Of a stretch of DNA of 5,843 nt, positions 1 to 5,843 are shown piece by piece. The notes below the pieces were generated by a model, which did not search any database, was not told the DNA's origin, and saw nothing but the letters and a program-made list of their open reading frames with translations. Where the stretch lies: positions 1-5,843 of the forward strand of contig JAURNF010000096.1 of assembly GCA_030830285.1 (NCBI GenBank), given 5' to 3'. The first letter of the stretch is position 1. Each line of letters opens with the position of its first letter. The position numbers and the translations under genes are program-made. This DNA is from Candidatus Kapaibacterium sp. (GTDB taxonomy: Bacteria > Bacteroidota > Ignavibacteria > Kapaibacteriales > Kapaibacteriaceae).

Positions 1-834
1 ATCCGTGCTGGGCAGCTGCTCGACCAAACAGTCGCGCGATGCACGCTCGGTGATGATCGGTACTTGCGCACGGTAGTGTGCACCAAGCACTGCTATTGGC
101 TTTGTTGCACGAACACGGCTACCAGTCAGATCATCATTCTGTCGCTGCGCTGATACGTATGCCTGCACGAGATAAGCATCTCCTCGATTGAGCTCAATGG
201 ATCGGAGGTCGCCGTTAGCACGAGCCGACCTATCAACCGATAGCTGTACATCGAGCTTGGTACTGTCTTCAGTAGCTATCACGAGGAACTGACTCGGAAA
301 TGCTGCTGTGAATGTCCGTGAAAAGAAGGTTGTGTCAGCCTCGGCCGATGATGCAAATGTCGACACCACATAGTCTGTGCCGAGCGCATCAGTTGGCAAC
401 ACAAGCCACGCATCGCTTGTGTTATCGTCACGAATGACGGCATACACCGTTACATCAGTTGTTGTGGTGATGTGGATCGAAGAAGGGATTGGTTCCTCGC
501 AATCGACACATTGTCCACCAGGCGTTGTTACTCCACGAAGTTCGTAGTCGCTCGTTGAGAACCTGAGTTCCCATACGGCAGATCCGGGAATATTGATCGT
601 CGAGTTGAACGCTGTGCCGTCGCGCTTCTGTGACTCGAATCGTAGTGTTGTTGACTCGTTGCAGACGACAAACACGGAGAGGATCGAGGGGTCGCGATTG
701 CCTACGGACGAGTGGTCATTCGGCGGGACGGCAATCCAAAAGTCACGACCGTAGGTGTCGCGCAGCTCTTGAGCTCTCGCACTGAACGCGCTGCCCAGGA
801 GCACGAGTAGAGCTATGAGTACGATTCGCGCCAT
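1..834 (-). CDS. Exported protein with IgGFc-binding-like N-terminal domain (3' partial)
   Basis: Secreted or surface protein, possibly adhesive; no enzyme motif is seen. The first 278 residues are present and the frame runs open off the left edge. Residues 1-21 form a clean signal peptide (MARIVLIALLVLLGSAFSARA, cut before Gln22), which fixes the ATG at 834 although it lies inside the glycosyltransferase gene. GRDFWIAVPPN at 29-39 is the typical opening of the bacterial IgGFc-binding-protein N-terminal-like family. Further family-like blocks follow: VTVYAVI (128-134), DAWLVLPTDALGTDYVV (141-157), FLVIATEDSTKLDVQL (183-198), LNRGDAYLVQA (215-225), TGSRVRATKPIAVLGAHYRAQVP (237-259; first part TGSRVRATKPIAVLG) and RDCLVEQLPS (267-276). 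A CVDC pair (109-112) and C58, C269 could form disulfides. A C-terminal T9SS sorting domain would be expected beyond the window. The name comes from homology to a mammalian mucin-like protein; binding of IgG should not be assumed. Confidence 0.85.
   Translation of the reverse strand, partial: MARIVLIALLVLLGSAFSARAQELRDTYGRDFWIAVPPNDHSSVGNRDPSILSVFVVCNESTTLRFESQKRDGTAFNSTINIPGSAVWELRFSTSDYELRGVTTPGGQCVDCEEPIPSSIHITTTTDVTVYAVIRDDNTSDAWLVLPTDALGTDYVVSTFASSAEADTTFFSRTFTAAFPSQFLVIATEDSTKLDVQLSVDRSARANGDLRSIELNRGDAYLVQAYVSAQRQNDDLTGSRVRATKPIAVLGAHYRAQVPIITERASRDCLVEQLPSTD
813..834 (-). other. 22-base overlap of glycosyltransferase end and next gene start
   Basis: The glycosyltransferase reads through to its TAG at 815-813, while the ATG of the next gene lies at 834-832 in another frame. 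The overlapping bases encode WRESYS in one frame and the start of a signal peptide in the other. No Shine-Dalgarno sequence precedes this ATG, so its translation probably depends on ribosomes already on the glycosyltransferase message. Confidence 0.8.
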
Positions 835-1937
835 ATAGCAATAGCTGAAGCACAAAGCGTTCGCATTTGCTCAGCGCTTCGGTCCCATGTGAATTGATTC
901 GCCCATGAAATCGCGCCCTGGGATAACTGCTGTCGCATGGAATCGTCTTCGAGAACCCGAATGATCGTTGATGCAAGCATCGAGGTATCGCCAAAGGCAT
1001 ATAACAGACCAGATGTACCTGACTTAACGGAGTCGCGCAGCCCCGGAGAATCTGCACTGACAACAGGTACGCCACATGCATTCGCCTCGAGGTTGGTAAT
1101 GCCCCAACCTTCCTTCATGGATGTATTGACCATGACATGGGAACGCTGCAAACGTCGGATCTTTTCATCATTCGACACAAAGCCAACGAACTCTACCGAC
1201 GCTTGGAGTCCCAGTGCAGCAACGCGCGACTCCAGATATGGCCGATCATCACCTTTGCCAATAATCTCAAGTCGTGCCGAGGGGATAGCCGCAAGGATCT
1301 GCGGCATAGCCTCGATGATATGATCAACCGACTTATACCGCTTCAGTCGTCCGAATGATGTGATGGTCGGCACTGACGCTTTTTCACCGACGGCCATTGG
1401 GAATGCCGAGGTATCAATGCCGTTGTAGATCACATGTAGGTTGCCAGCGGGCAGACCAATAGCAATGCACTCTTGTCGGGTGCTCTCAGAGACAACCGCG
1501 ACCGGCACATGGCGATAGACACGCGGAATGCGCTTCTCAAAGAGCTGCACGTACGTCCCTGCTAGTCGGCCTGCCTCCAGGAAGATGCTATCACCAAACA
1601 AATGATGAATGATCCCAACGATCGGACGACGCATGAACAGGGGAGTCATCAAGGGCAGCTTGTTGATGTCGTCGATGACGATGTCAATATTCAAGTGCCG
1701 ACCGTGCTGCCACCACCAGAGTGGCAACGCATAGTTAAATGTCGAACGCGATCCGATGCGGTGAACATCGATGCCATCGACACGTTCTTGTGCTGGTGCA
1801 CCATCAAATCCACAACTCACGAGCGTCACAAGATCTCCAGCGGCGACGAGACGTGAGAAGATCTCATGAAGGTGCGTCTCAGCACCCCCTGCCTGTGGAT
1901 GGAGTCGATCCTGCCAGTTAACAACAAGGATTCGCAT
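813..1937 (-). CDS. GT4-family glycosyltransferase (GT-B fold)
   Basis: Cytoplasmic or membrane-peripheral retaining glycosyltransferase expected to move a sugar from a nucleotide-sugar donor onto a glycan, lipid or other acceptor; neither donor nor acceptor can be read from the sequence. The protein is complete at 374 residues, usual for the family. The N-terminal Rossmann domain begins MRILVVNWQD and holds the glycine-rich acceptor loop GGAE at 17-20, followed by IIHHLFGD at 109-116. The C-terminal domain begins near 190 with SFGRLKRYKS (R197 and K202 are the usual phosphate-contacting pair). It continues with IIGKGDD and FVGFV, then the donor-site E-x7-E motif EGWGITNLE (E276, E284) and the CGVPVVSADSPGLRD loop. 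There is no signal peptide or transmembrane segment. A tryptophan run (WWW, 74-76) is unusual and might contact membrane or acceptor. It lies between two exported envelope proteins, suggesting a role in surface-glycan assembly; that role is inferred from context. Confidence 0.94.
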   Translation of the reverse strand: MRILVVNWQDRLHPQAGGAETHLHEIFSRLVAAGDLVTLVSCGFDGAPAQERVDGIDVHRIGSRSTFNYALPLWWWQHGRHLNIDIVIDDINKLPLMTPLFMRRPIVGIIHHLFGDSIFLEAGRLAGTYVQLFEKRIPRVYRHVPVAVVSESTRQECIAIGLPAGNLHVIYNGIDTSAFPMAVGEKASVPTITSFGRLKRYKSVDHIIEAMPQILAAIPSARLEIIGKGDDRPYLESRVAALGLQASVEFVGFVSNDEKIRRLQRSHVMVNTSMKEGWGITNLEANACGVPVVSADSPGLRDSVKSGTSGLLYAFGDTSMLASTIIRVLEDDSMRQQLSQGAISWANQFTWDRSAEQMRTLCASAIAIWRESYS

Positions 1938-1940
1938 TTA
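1935..1940 (-). promoter_or_regulatory. TAAATG zero-gap junction (translational coupling)
   Basis: The coding strand reads TAAATG: the OmpA-family stop is followed at once by the glycosyltransferase start. No Shine-Dalgarno sequence sits at a usable distance; the nearest GAGG is about 14 bases from the ATG. Restart by terminating ribosomes is the likely mode of initiation, tying glycosyltransferase output to the outer-membrane protein. Confidence 0.7.
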
Positions 1941-3953
1941 CTTGCGAGGTGCCTCGACGATGATTTCGACAGTACGATTGTAGAAACGTCCTTCAGGACG
2001 TTGATTGTCGTACAGCGGCAGACGCTCGCCGTTTCCGACCACAGTGGCATTTGGGACACGCAGTTCTTGCGCAACCGCTGAAGCGCGTTGCTGGCTAAGG
2101 CGTTGATTGTATTCCTCAGAACCAACCATGTCGGTATAGCCAACGATACGTACTTGTGATCCTGGAGTGATGCGACCGCGAACGGCTTCAATCAGAGAAC
2201 GGTGTTCCGACGTGAGCTCGGCCTTATCAAAACCAAATAGAATGAGCGAATACCGGTCGATTGTCTTGTCCTGTGAACCACTCCGCTGCTTCTGATCGAT
2301 CGTCACTTCGTTGACTGGAAGGACCTTCATTTCTGATGGAACGACACGACCAGTTGTATCGCGCGCAACAAGCATGTACTCAATCGTACGAGCTCCTACA
2401 GGAATGTACATTTCCTGCTCGGCCACACGCCAGTCGACTGACGGAGGAAGAGCTGTCTCGCCATGGAAGGTCTTGATCAACCGTTCGTCTTCGGAAATGA
2501 AGACAGTCCATGAGGCAATTGGTACCTGCGGGTCGATCGATGGAGTGAAGCGAACGCCTGCTGGCGAAAAGACACGCATCGTGTCACTCGATACAACAGG
2601 AGCAAGTATAGACGCATCCGATGATGCGAGTTCGACCCGACGGTTCTCTGCGCGACCCTCCGCATCTGTTGTCGACGAAGGATTTGACGGTGCTTCGCGA
2701 CGTTCGATCGTGATACGCGAACGATCAATTCCCCATGTCGACACCAAGTATGAACGAACACTCTCGGCACGAGCCTCGCCCTGTGAACGTTGCGTAGCCT
2801 CGGGCATGAGCTCATCAGCACCAGCAAATCCAGTTAGCGTCAGGGTTGCAGAAGGCTTGTCCTGCATGCGCTTACCCACGATGTTGAGCACCTGATGGTA
2901 GGTCACCATCGCATCAAGATTGTAGAAGTTGTCGAGTGAATAGCGATCAACTTGTTCGGAATTCAGCGGCGAATAGCGATCAGGAATCGTCAGAGACTTT
3001 TCATCGAAGAAGACATATGGGAGCAGCGGTCGAATGCGTGTTGATGCAAACTGCTCAATCTTGATTGCTTGTTCGCCAGTGCGCGTTCCGTCTTCGGCAA
3101 TACCCGCAGCAGTGACCGACGGAATGAATGATACGTTCGTCTGACCGCGAATCGGGAGCGGTGTGCGGCGTGCAACATCAAAGAGCTGGAATGCATCGAG
3201 CGAATCGACTGCTGAAGGTGGAATCAGCGACACGGAGAGACCTGCGCGCAGGTGGCTAATGGTCCATGAGATGTTGTCGACAATGCTGAATGGTGCAAAG
3301 GTGTAATACACTTCCGGACTGATGAACATCGTCCGATTTGCATTAAGCGGGAGATCATACGAAGCACCGACTGTGAACGACAGTCCAACAGAGCTTACGA
3401 ATGGCAGATCGCCGCCGGTTTCGTTCCGTGTGCGACGGCCGGTCTCGAACGTGGCATTCGCTGGCTGAAGCATCGTCTCCTTCTGCTCAAAGGTCGAGGA
3501 GATTCGGTATGCTGCAAGGATACCAGCCCGGAGAGCAAACTCTGGCGTGATGCGATATCCGATCAGTGGCTCAGCACCGATCTGTGTAAATGACGATGTT
3601 AGCGAGTGCTCGATCTCTGCGGTTGTCTGCGTGCCAGCGGCAGTAACCACTGGTAGCGTTTGACGTGAGGTCATTGTACCAGAGAAGCCGCCGTAATGCA
3701 GACGAATGTCCATGAACAGGTTCGTCTCGATAGGCGAGAGGTACGTAAGGCCACCAAAAATGCCTGATCCAGTACCACCAGTGAATTCCGGACAACAGTT
3801 CGGTACGCCAGGAATGGCACCGAATGACGCGGCGTGCATATCGTAGGTGTAGTTGCCGAAAAGGCCAACACGCTGTTGATCGGACGGAGACTGTGCCAAA
3901 ATGCACGTGGAAGAGAGGATCGCCGTAGCGACAAGTGCGATGCAATGCTTCAT
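1938..3953 (-). CDS. OmpA-family outer-membrane protein with beta-barrel and two OmpA domains
   Basis: Predicted outer-membrane protein that tethers the membrane to peptidoglycan (671 residues). Residues 1-20 are a signal peptide (MKHCIALVATAILSS..., likely cut before Gln21). Residues about 28-243 alternate polar and aromatic/hydrophobic residues as in a small beta-barrel, with a Cys-Cys pair at 53-54 in a Gly/Pro-rich loop (PNCCPEF). After a linker, OmpA/MotB domain 1 spans about 307-442 (PYVFFDEKSL; ENRRVEL). About 453-545 resembles a FlgD-type Ig-like domain (IASWTVFISEDERL). OmpA domain 2 spans about 565-667 (LILFGFDKAEL; GYTDMVGSEEYNQRLSQQRA; NRTVEI). The Asp and Arg that in this family bind the peptidoglycan diaminopimelate are present in domain 2 (D608, R623, 15 apart) and appear also in domain 1 (D380, R395, again 15 apart). 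The start at 3953 was chosen over 4058 for its ribosome site and signal peptide. The stop abuts the glycosyltransferase start. Confidence 0.92.
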   Translation of the reverse strand: MKHCIALVATAILSSTCILAQSPSDQQRVGLFGNYTYDMHAASFGAIPGVPNCCPEFTGGTGSGIFGGLTYLSPIETNLFMDIRLHYGGFSGTMTSRQTLPVVTAAGTQTTAEIEHSLTSSFTQIGAEPLIGYRITPEFALRAGILAAYRISSTFEQKETMLQPANATFETGRRTRNETGGDLPFVSSVGLSFTVGASYDLPLNANRTMFISPEVYYTFAPFSIVDNISWTISHLRAGLSVSLIPPSAVDSLDAFQLFDVARRTPLPIRGQTNVSFIPSVTAAGIAEDGTRTGEQAIKIEQFASTRIRPLLPYVFFDEKSLTIPDRYSPLNSEQVDRYSLDNFYNLDAMVTYHQVLNIVGKRMQDKPSATLTLTGFAGADELMPEATQRSQGEARAESVRSYLVSTWGIDRSRITIERREAPSNPSSTTDAEGRAENRRVELASSDASILAPVVSSDTMRVFSPAGVRFTPSIDPQVPIASWTVFISEDERLIKTFHGETALPPSVDWRVAEQEMYIPVGARTIEYMLVARDTTGRVVPSEMKVLPVNEVTIDQKQRSGSQDKTIDRYSLILFGFDKAELTSEHRSLIEAVRGRITPGSQVRIVGYTDMVGSEEYNQRLSQQRASAVAQELRVPNATVVGNGERLPLYDNQRPEGRFYNRTVEIIVEAPRK
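2938..2982 (-). repeat. 12-bp in-frame direct repeat encoding DRYS twice
   Basis: GAATAGCGATCA occurs at 2938-2949 and again at 2971-2982, offset by 33 bases or exactly 11 codons. It encodes DRYS twice in the first OmpA domain (DRYSPLNSEQV then DRYSLDNFYNL). A third DRYS opens the second OmpA domain, near 2247-2258. This could be a small in-frame duplication in a loop or convergent codon use. Confidence 0.6.
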
Positions 3954-3955
3954 TA
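3951..3955 (-). promoter_or_regulatory. TAATG stop/start overlap (translational coupling)
   Basis: The coding strand reads TAATG. The TAA ends the Ig-repeat secreted protein, and its last A is the first base of the OmpA-family ATG. Such one-base overlaps usually let terminating ribosomes restart. Here the good upstream GGAGGT would also support independent initiation. Confidence 0.8.
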
Positions 3956-5843
3956 TCGTACTACCTCCATGCGTTCGACAATTCGTTGTGATGGGGTGGA
4001 GAGAACCACGTAGTACGAACCGTTTGGTATAACACTCACATCTAATGGCACAAACCATGTGCCGGGGGAGAGATTCCTGTCGACCAACGTTTGGACAACA
4101 CGTCCAGCTACATCGACGAGCTCAACACGGGTGTATCCAGGTTCGATTGTCGAGACATACACGGTGGTTGTCGAGCGAACCGGCATCGGAGCAATCTGAA
4201 TTCCGGTTGCAAGCTCTGTGTTCCGGAACAACCGCGCTCCACCTTGATAACAGATGTCTGTCAGAGACACACGGCCAGCTACGGTGCTGATCTCGAGCGT
4301 ATCGCCGAGGATCAGCGAGTCGACGCTGATGATGCCAACAGTATCGTTACCCCACGATGTGGTGAACTGCAATGTTGTAGCAAGCGAGTCCGACTGAGGA
4401 ATAGGAATAGGAATTGTAACGGGAATGAGACGCGAACCATCTGGCTCGAACGTTCCTTGCGGTGTTGTACCAGTTGGTGTGAGGATTGTGCCGTTCGTGC
4501 GAAGAACAGCGCCAATCGACGTCACAGGTGTGCGATCGAAGTTGACACGGTTCGAGAGGTAGACGGGTACACCAACTTGCTGTCCGATGCGTGTCTGAAC
4601 CGAACCAATACGAAGGGTTGCGCCGATGTAGCTCTTCACGCTCGCGCGCAGCAGCAATTGCTCTGTTGTACCACAGATCGAGTCAGTAAATGTGTACGAC
4701 TCTTGGTAGACTGTGCCGGCTGTGCCACCAAGGAAGCGTACAGTAAGGTTGGACCGTTCGCCTGGTTGCGTTACCTCTGGTGTAATCGACTCAATGCGGA
4801 ATCGTCCGATGGTTACCGATGCTCTTGGCCAGCGTAGCGCAACCGTGCCTGTGTTGAGCAACAGAATACGCTCGATGAGTTCTTGTCCTTCACGAACGTT
4901 TGCAAAGTCAACAAGTGTGCGCGAGAGTTCAAAGCCGACACTGTCGCGACGTGCGCTGATCTGCGTGACGCTGCGTCCGTTCGGTGCGTTGATCGCACTC
5001 GATGAGACAACAACACGTGCGTCCTTCACACCGTTCTTGAGTGGAGTAAACGCTACAGTGAATGTCTTCTTTTCACCTGGTTCAACGCGAATAGGGAGTG
5101 GTTCAGACGTAACGGAAAACTCGGCTGCATCGGCCCCTTCAACACCAATGCTGAAAATCTGCATCGATGCCTGACCGTAGTTGTTGACCGAAATCTCTTG
5201 CGATGGAATTGTGACGTTACATGGGTTGGTAGAGAACAGCACGGTAGGTGTCACAGAGATGCGCCCATCGCCCGAGCCTTCACCATAGAGGCGCACGCGA
5301 AGTGGCTGTCCAGACGTAGGTTGACATTGCAGCTCGCACGCATACCGTCCGAACTCGGTTGGTTCGAAGCGCACTGTAATTGTTCGCGCCTGACCTGGCT
5401 GGAGCGTAAATGAATCGCCACCGTTGATGACGCGGAACTGCGTCGACTGTGGTCCCACTAACGTTGTTGTATTTACGGACACCGAACCTGATGCGCTTGA
5501 TGGTACGCGAATCGTGATGTTCGTGTCGACGATGGCCTGGTTCGCGATTCGTCGGCCAAAGTCGATCACCACCGGACCATCGAGTGCCGGAGTCGAACCG
5601 TTGCCTGTGATTCTGACGCGAACTGTACCTGTACCAGTGACCACGTCCATATCAGCTGAGCGCGGGCCAATCTGGGTAGGAACGAATGAAACTGTCAGCG
5701 ACAGCGGGGCCGACGTCGTAACCGAGTCTGGAAGCACGGCAGTACACAACTCAAAGTCGCGCGTATCGCCGCCTACAATTGAAGCACCGAGGATGACGAG
5801 CGGACTTGATCCTTGGACAGTGACCGCAGTAGCCACCTTGTCG
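3953..5843 (-). CDS. T9SS-secreted Ig-like repeat surface protein (5' partial)
   Basis: Likely an exported, cell-surface or released protein; its molecular target cannot be read from the sequence. The frame is open to the right window edge, so the start and signal peptide lie outside; the GTG at 5836 is only an internal valine. Numbering residues from that valine, four Ig-like segments follow at about 1-80, 86-185, 191-296 and 301-400. Each carries a PG(Q/E)-type turn and a strand such as ITVRFEPTEFG; three have VDFG-like or equivalent openings. This is the HYDIN/ASPM-SPD-2 (choice-of-anchor D) style. Residues about 404-526 look like a cohesin-like beta domain (RIGQQVGVPVYL). Residues 546-627 are a T9SS type A sorting domain: APMPV, then VELVDVAGRVVQTL, NGSYYVVL, and a basic end. 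The domain is normally removed when the protein is anchored or released. The gene overlaps the downstream OmpA-family gene by one base. Repeat and sorting-domain calls are strong; the cohesin-like call is tentative. Confidence 0.9.
   Translation of the reverse strand, partial: DKVATAVTVQGSSPLVILGASIVGGDTRDFELCTAVLPDSVTTSAPLSLTVSFVPTQIGPRSADMDVVTGTGTVRVRITGNGSTPALDGPVVIDFGRRIANQAIVDTNITIRVPSSASGSVSVNTTTLVGPQSTQFRVINGGDSFTLQPGQARTITVRFEPTEFGRYACELQCQPTSGQPLRVRLYGEGSGDGRISVTPTVLFSTNPCNVTIPSQEISVNNYGQASMQIFSIGVEGADAAEFSVTSEPLPIRVEPGEKKTFTVAFTPLKNGVKDARVVVSSSAINAPNGRSVTQISARRDSVGFELSRTLVDFANVREGQELIERILLLNTGTVALRWPRASVTIGRFRIESITPEVTQPGERSNLTVRFLGGTAGTVYQESYTFTDSICGTTEQLLLRASVKSYIGATLRIGSVQTRIGQQVGVPVYLSNRVNFDRTPVTSIGAVLRTNGTILTPTGTTPQGTFEPDGSRLIPVTIPIPIPQSDSLATTLQFTTSWGNDTVGIISVDSLILGDTLEISTVAGRVSLTDICYQGGARLFRNTELATGIQIAPMPVRSTTTVYVSTIEPGYTRVELVDVAGRVVQTLVDRNLSPGTWFVPLDVSVIPNGSYYVVLSTPSQRIVERMEVVR
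3956..4201 (-). other. Type IX secretion system type A sorting domain (C-terminal)
   Basis: The last ~82 residues match the T9SS C-terminal sorting signal. There is an A-P-M-P entry strand, a central VxLxDxxGRxV strand, a DxSxxxNGSYYVxL strand and a final strand ending in VVR just before the stop. In the family this Ig-like domain directs the protein through the T9SS outer-membrane translocon and is removed by a sortase. It is the best single taxonomic clue in the window, because T9SS is confined essentially to the Bacteroidota/FCB group. Confidence 0.9.
3963..3968 (-). promoter_or_regulatory. Ribosome binding site for the OmpA-family gene
   Basis: The coding strand reads GGAGGT followed by a 9-base spacer and the ATG at 3953-3951. 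This strong Shine-Dalgarno match lies within the last codons of the upstream gene. It decides the start: a longer open frame reaches an ATG at 4058, but only the start at 3953 has both this site and an immediate signal peptide. Confidence 0.8.
4398..4415 (-). repeat. Three-copy hexamer encoding Ile-Pro repeats
   Basis: GGAATA, GGAATA and GGAATT stand in tandem on the plus strand. On the coding strand they read as alternating Ile-Pro codons (IPIPIP) in the cohesin-like part of the secreted protein. The repeat is in frame, so a change in copy number would add or remove Ile-Pro pairs without a frameshift. It is probably just a short extended beta strand. Confidence 0.7.
4637..5843 (-). repeat. 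Four degenerate Ig-like protein repeats, period ~106 residues
   Basis: Inside the secreted protein the core strand recurs as LTVSFVPTQIG, ITVRFEPTEFG, FTVAFTPLKNG and LTVRFLGGTAG. With the valine at 5836 as residue 1 these begin at residues 47, 153, 259 and 364, giving spacings of 106, 106 and 105. The repeats are conserved as protein and not as DNA, so they are old domain duplications. More copies probably lie upstream of the window. Confidence 0.85.

Noticed and set aside
937..1323. 128-codon open frame on the plus strand
   Set aside because: Antisense to the conserved C-terminal half of the glycosyltransferase, with no ribosome site or domain of its own.
1945..1956. CGAGGTGCCTCG inverted repeat near the end of the OmpA-family gene
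   Set aside because: The stem is only 4-5 bp with a 2-4 base loop, no T-run follows, and it lies within coding sequence, so it is not a credible terminator.
2620..2860. First OmpA domain as a dead peptidoglycan binder lacking its Asp
   Set aside because: A direct overlay of GFAG on GYTD suggested a lost Asp, but D380 sits exactly 15 residues before R395, the same spacing as D608 to R623 in domain 2, so loss of binding is not supported.
2311..2895. 194-codon open frame on the plus strand
   Set aside because: Antisense to the OmpA-family gene; the translation is Ser/Arg/Thr-rich with no motif, as expected from the complement of a well-biased coding frame.
3888..3953. Lipoprotein signal for the OmpA-family protein
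   Set aside because: The cysteine at residue 17 follows SST, not a lipobox, and a signal peptidase I site before Gln21 fits better.
3954..4058. 35-residue N-terminal extension of the OmpA-family protein
   Set aside because: It overlaps the sorting domain of the upstream gene, would bury the signal peptide, and the start at 3953 has a strong GGAGGT site.
4091..4837. 248-codon open frame on the plus strand
   Set aside because: It lies wholly antisense to the secreted Ig-repeat protein, has a low-complexity Cys/Arg-rich translation with no recognisable domain, and is best explained as a shadow of the real frame.

Overview
The window is coding from end to end, with every gene on the minus strand, so the biological order runs from the right edge to the left. 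Four consecutive genes are visible. The first has lost its start off the right edge and the last has lost its end off the left edge. They touch or overlap at each junction (1-nt overlap, zero gap, 22-nt overlap), which suggests one polycistronic unit whose promoter and terminator both lie outside the window.

In transcription order: (1) 5843-3953 is the C-terminal ~630 residues of a large secreted protein. It has four Ig-like (HYDIN/choice-of-anchor-D type) repeats of about 106 residues, a cohesin-like beta domain and a C-terminal type IX secretion (T9SS) type A sorting domain. (2) 3953-1938 is a 671-residue outer-membrane protein with a signal peptide, a predicted beta-barrel, and two OmpA/MotB peptidoglycan-binding domains separated by a FlgD-like Ig-like segment. 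(3) 1937-813 is a complete 374-residue GT4-family (GT-B fold) glycosyltransferase. (4) 834-1 is the N-terminal 278 residues of an exported protein with an IgGFc-binding-protein-like N-terminal domain.

The T9SS sorting domain points to the Bacteroidota/Chlorobi (FCB) group. The moderate base composition, the barrel plus double-OmpA architecture, the Ig-repeat secreted protein and the IgGFc-like protein resemble what I associate with Candidatus Kapabacteria and neighbouring lineages. That placement is inference from protein style, with no marker gene in the window.

Functionally this looks like a cell-envelope and surface module: a T9SS-exported Ig-repeat protein, an outer-membrane/peptidoglycan tether, a cytoplasmic sugar transferase that could build a surface glycan or modify surface material, and a second exported adhesin-like protein. 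I see no RNA gene, CRISPR array, insertion sequence, prophage, attachment site or terminator, and no stretch without a gene. No clear novel defence or mobile system is visible. The most interesting points are the tight coupling of a glycosyltransferase with surface proteins and the tandem OmpA-domain barrel protein.
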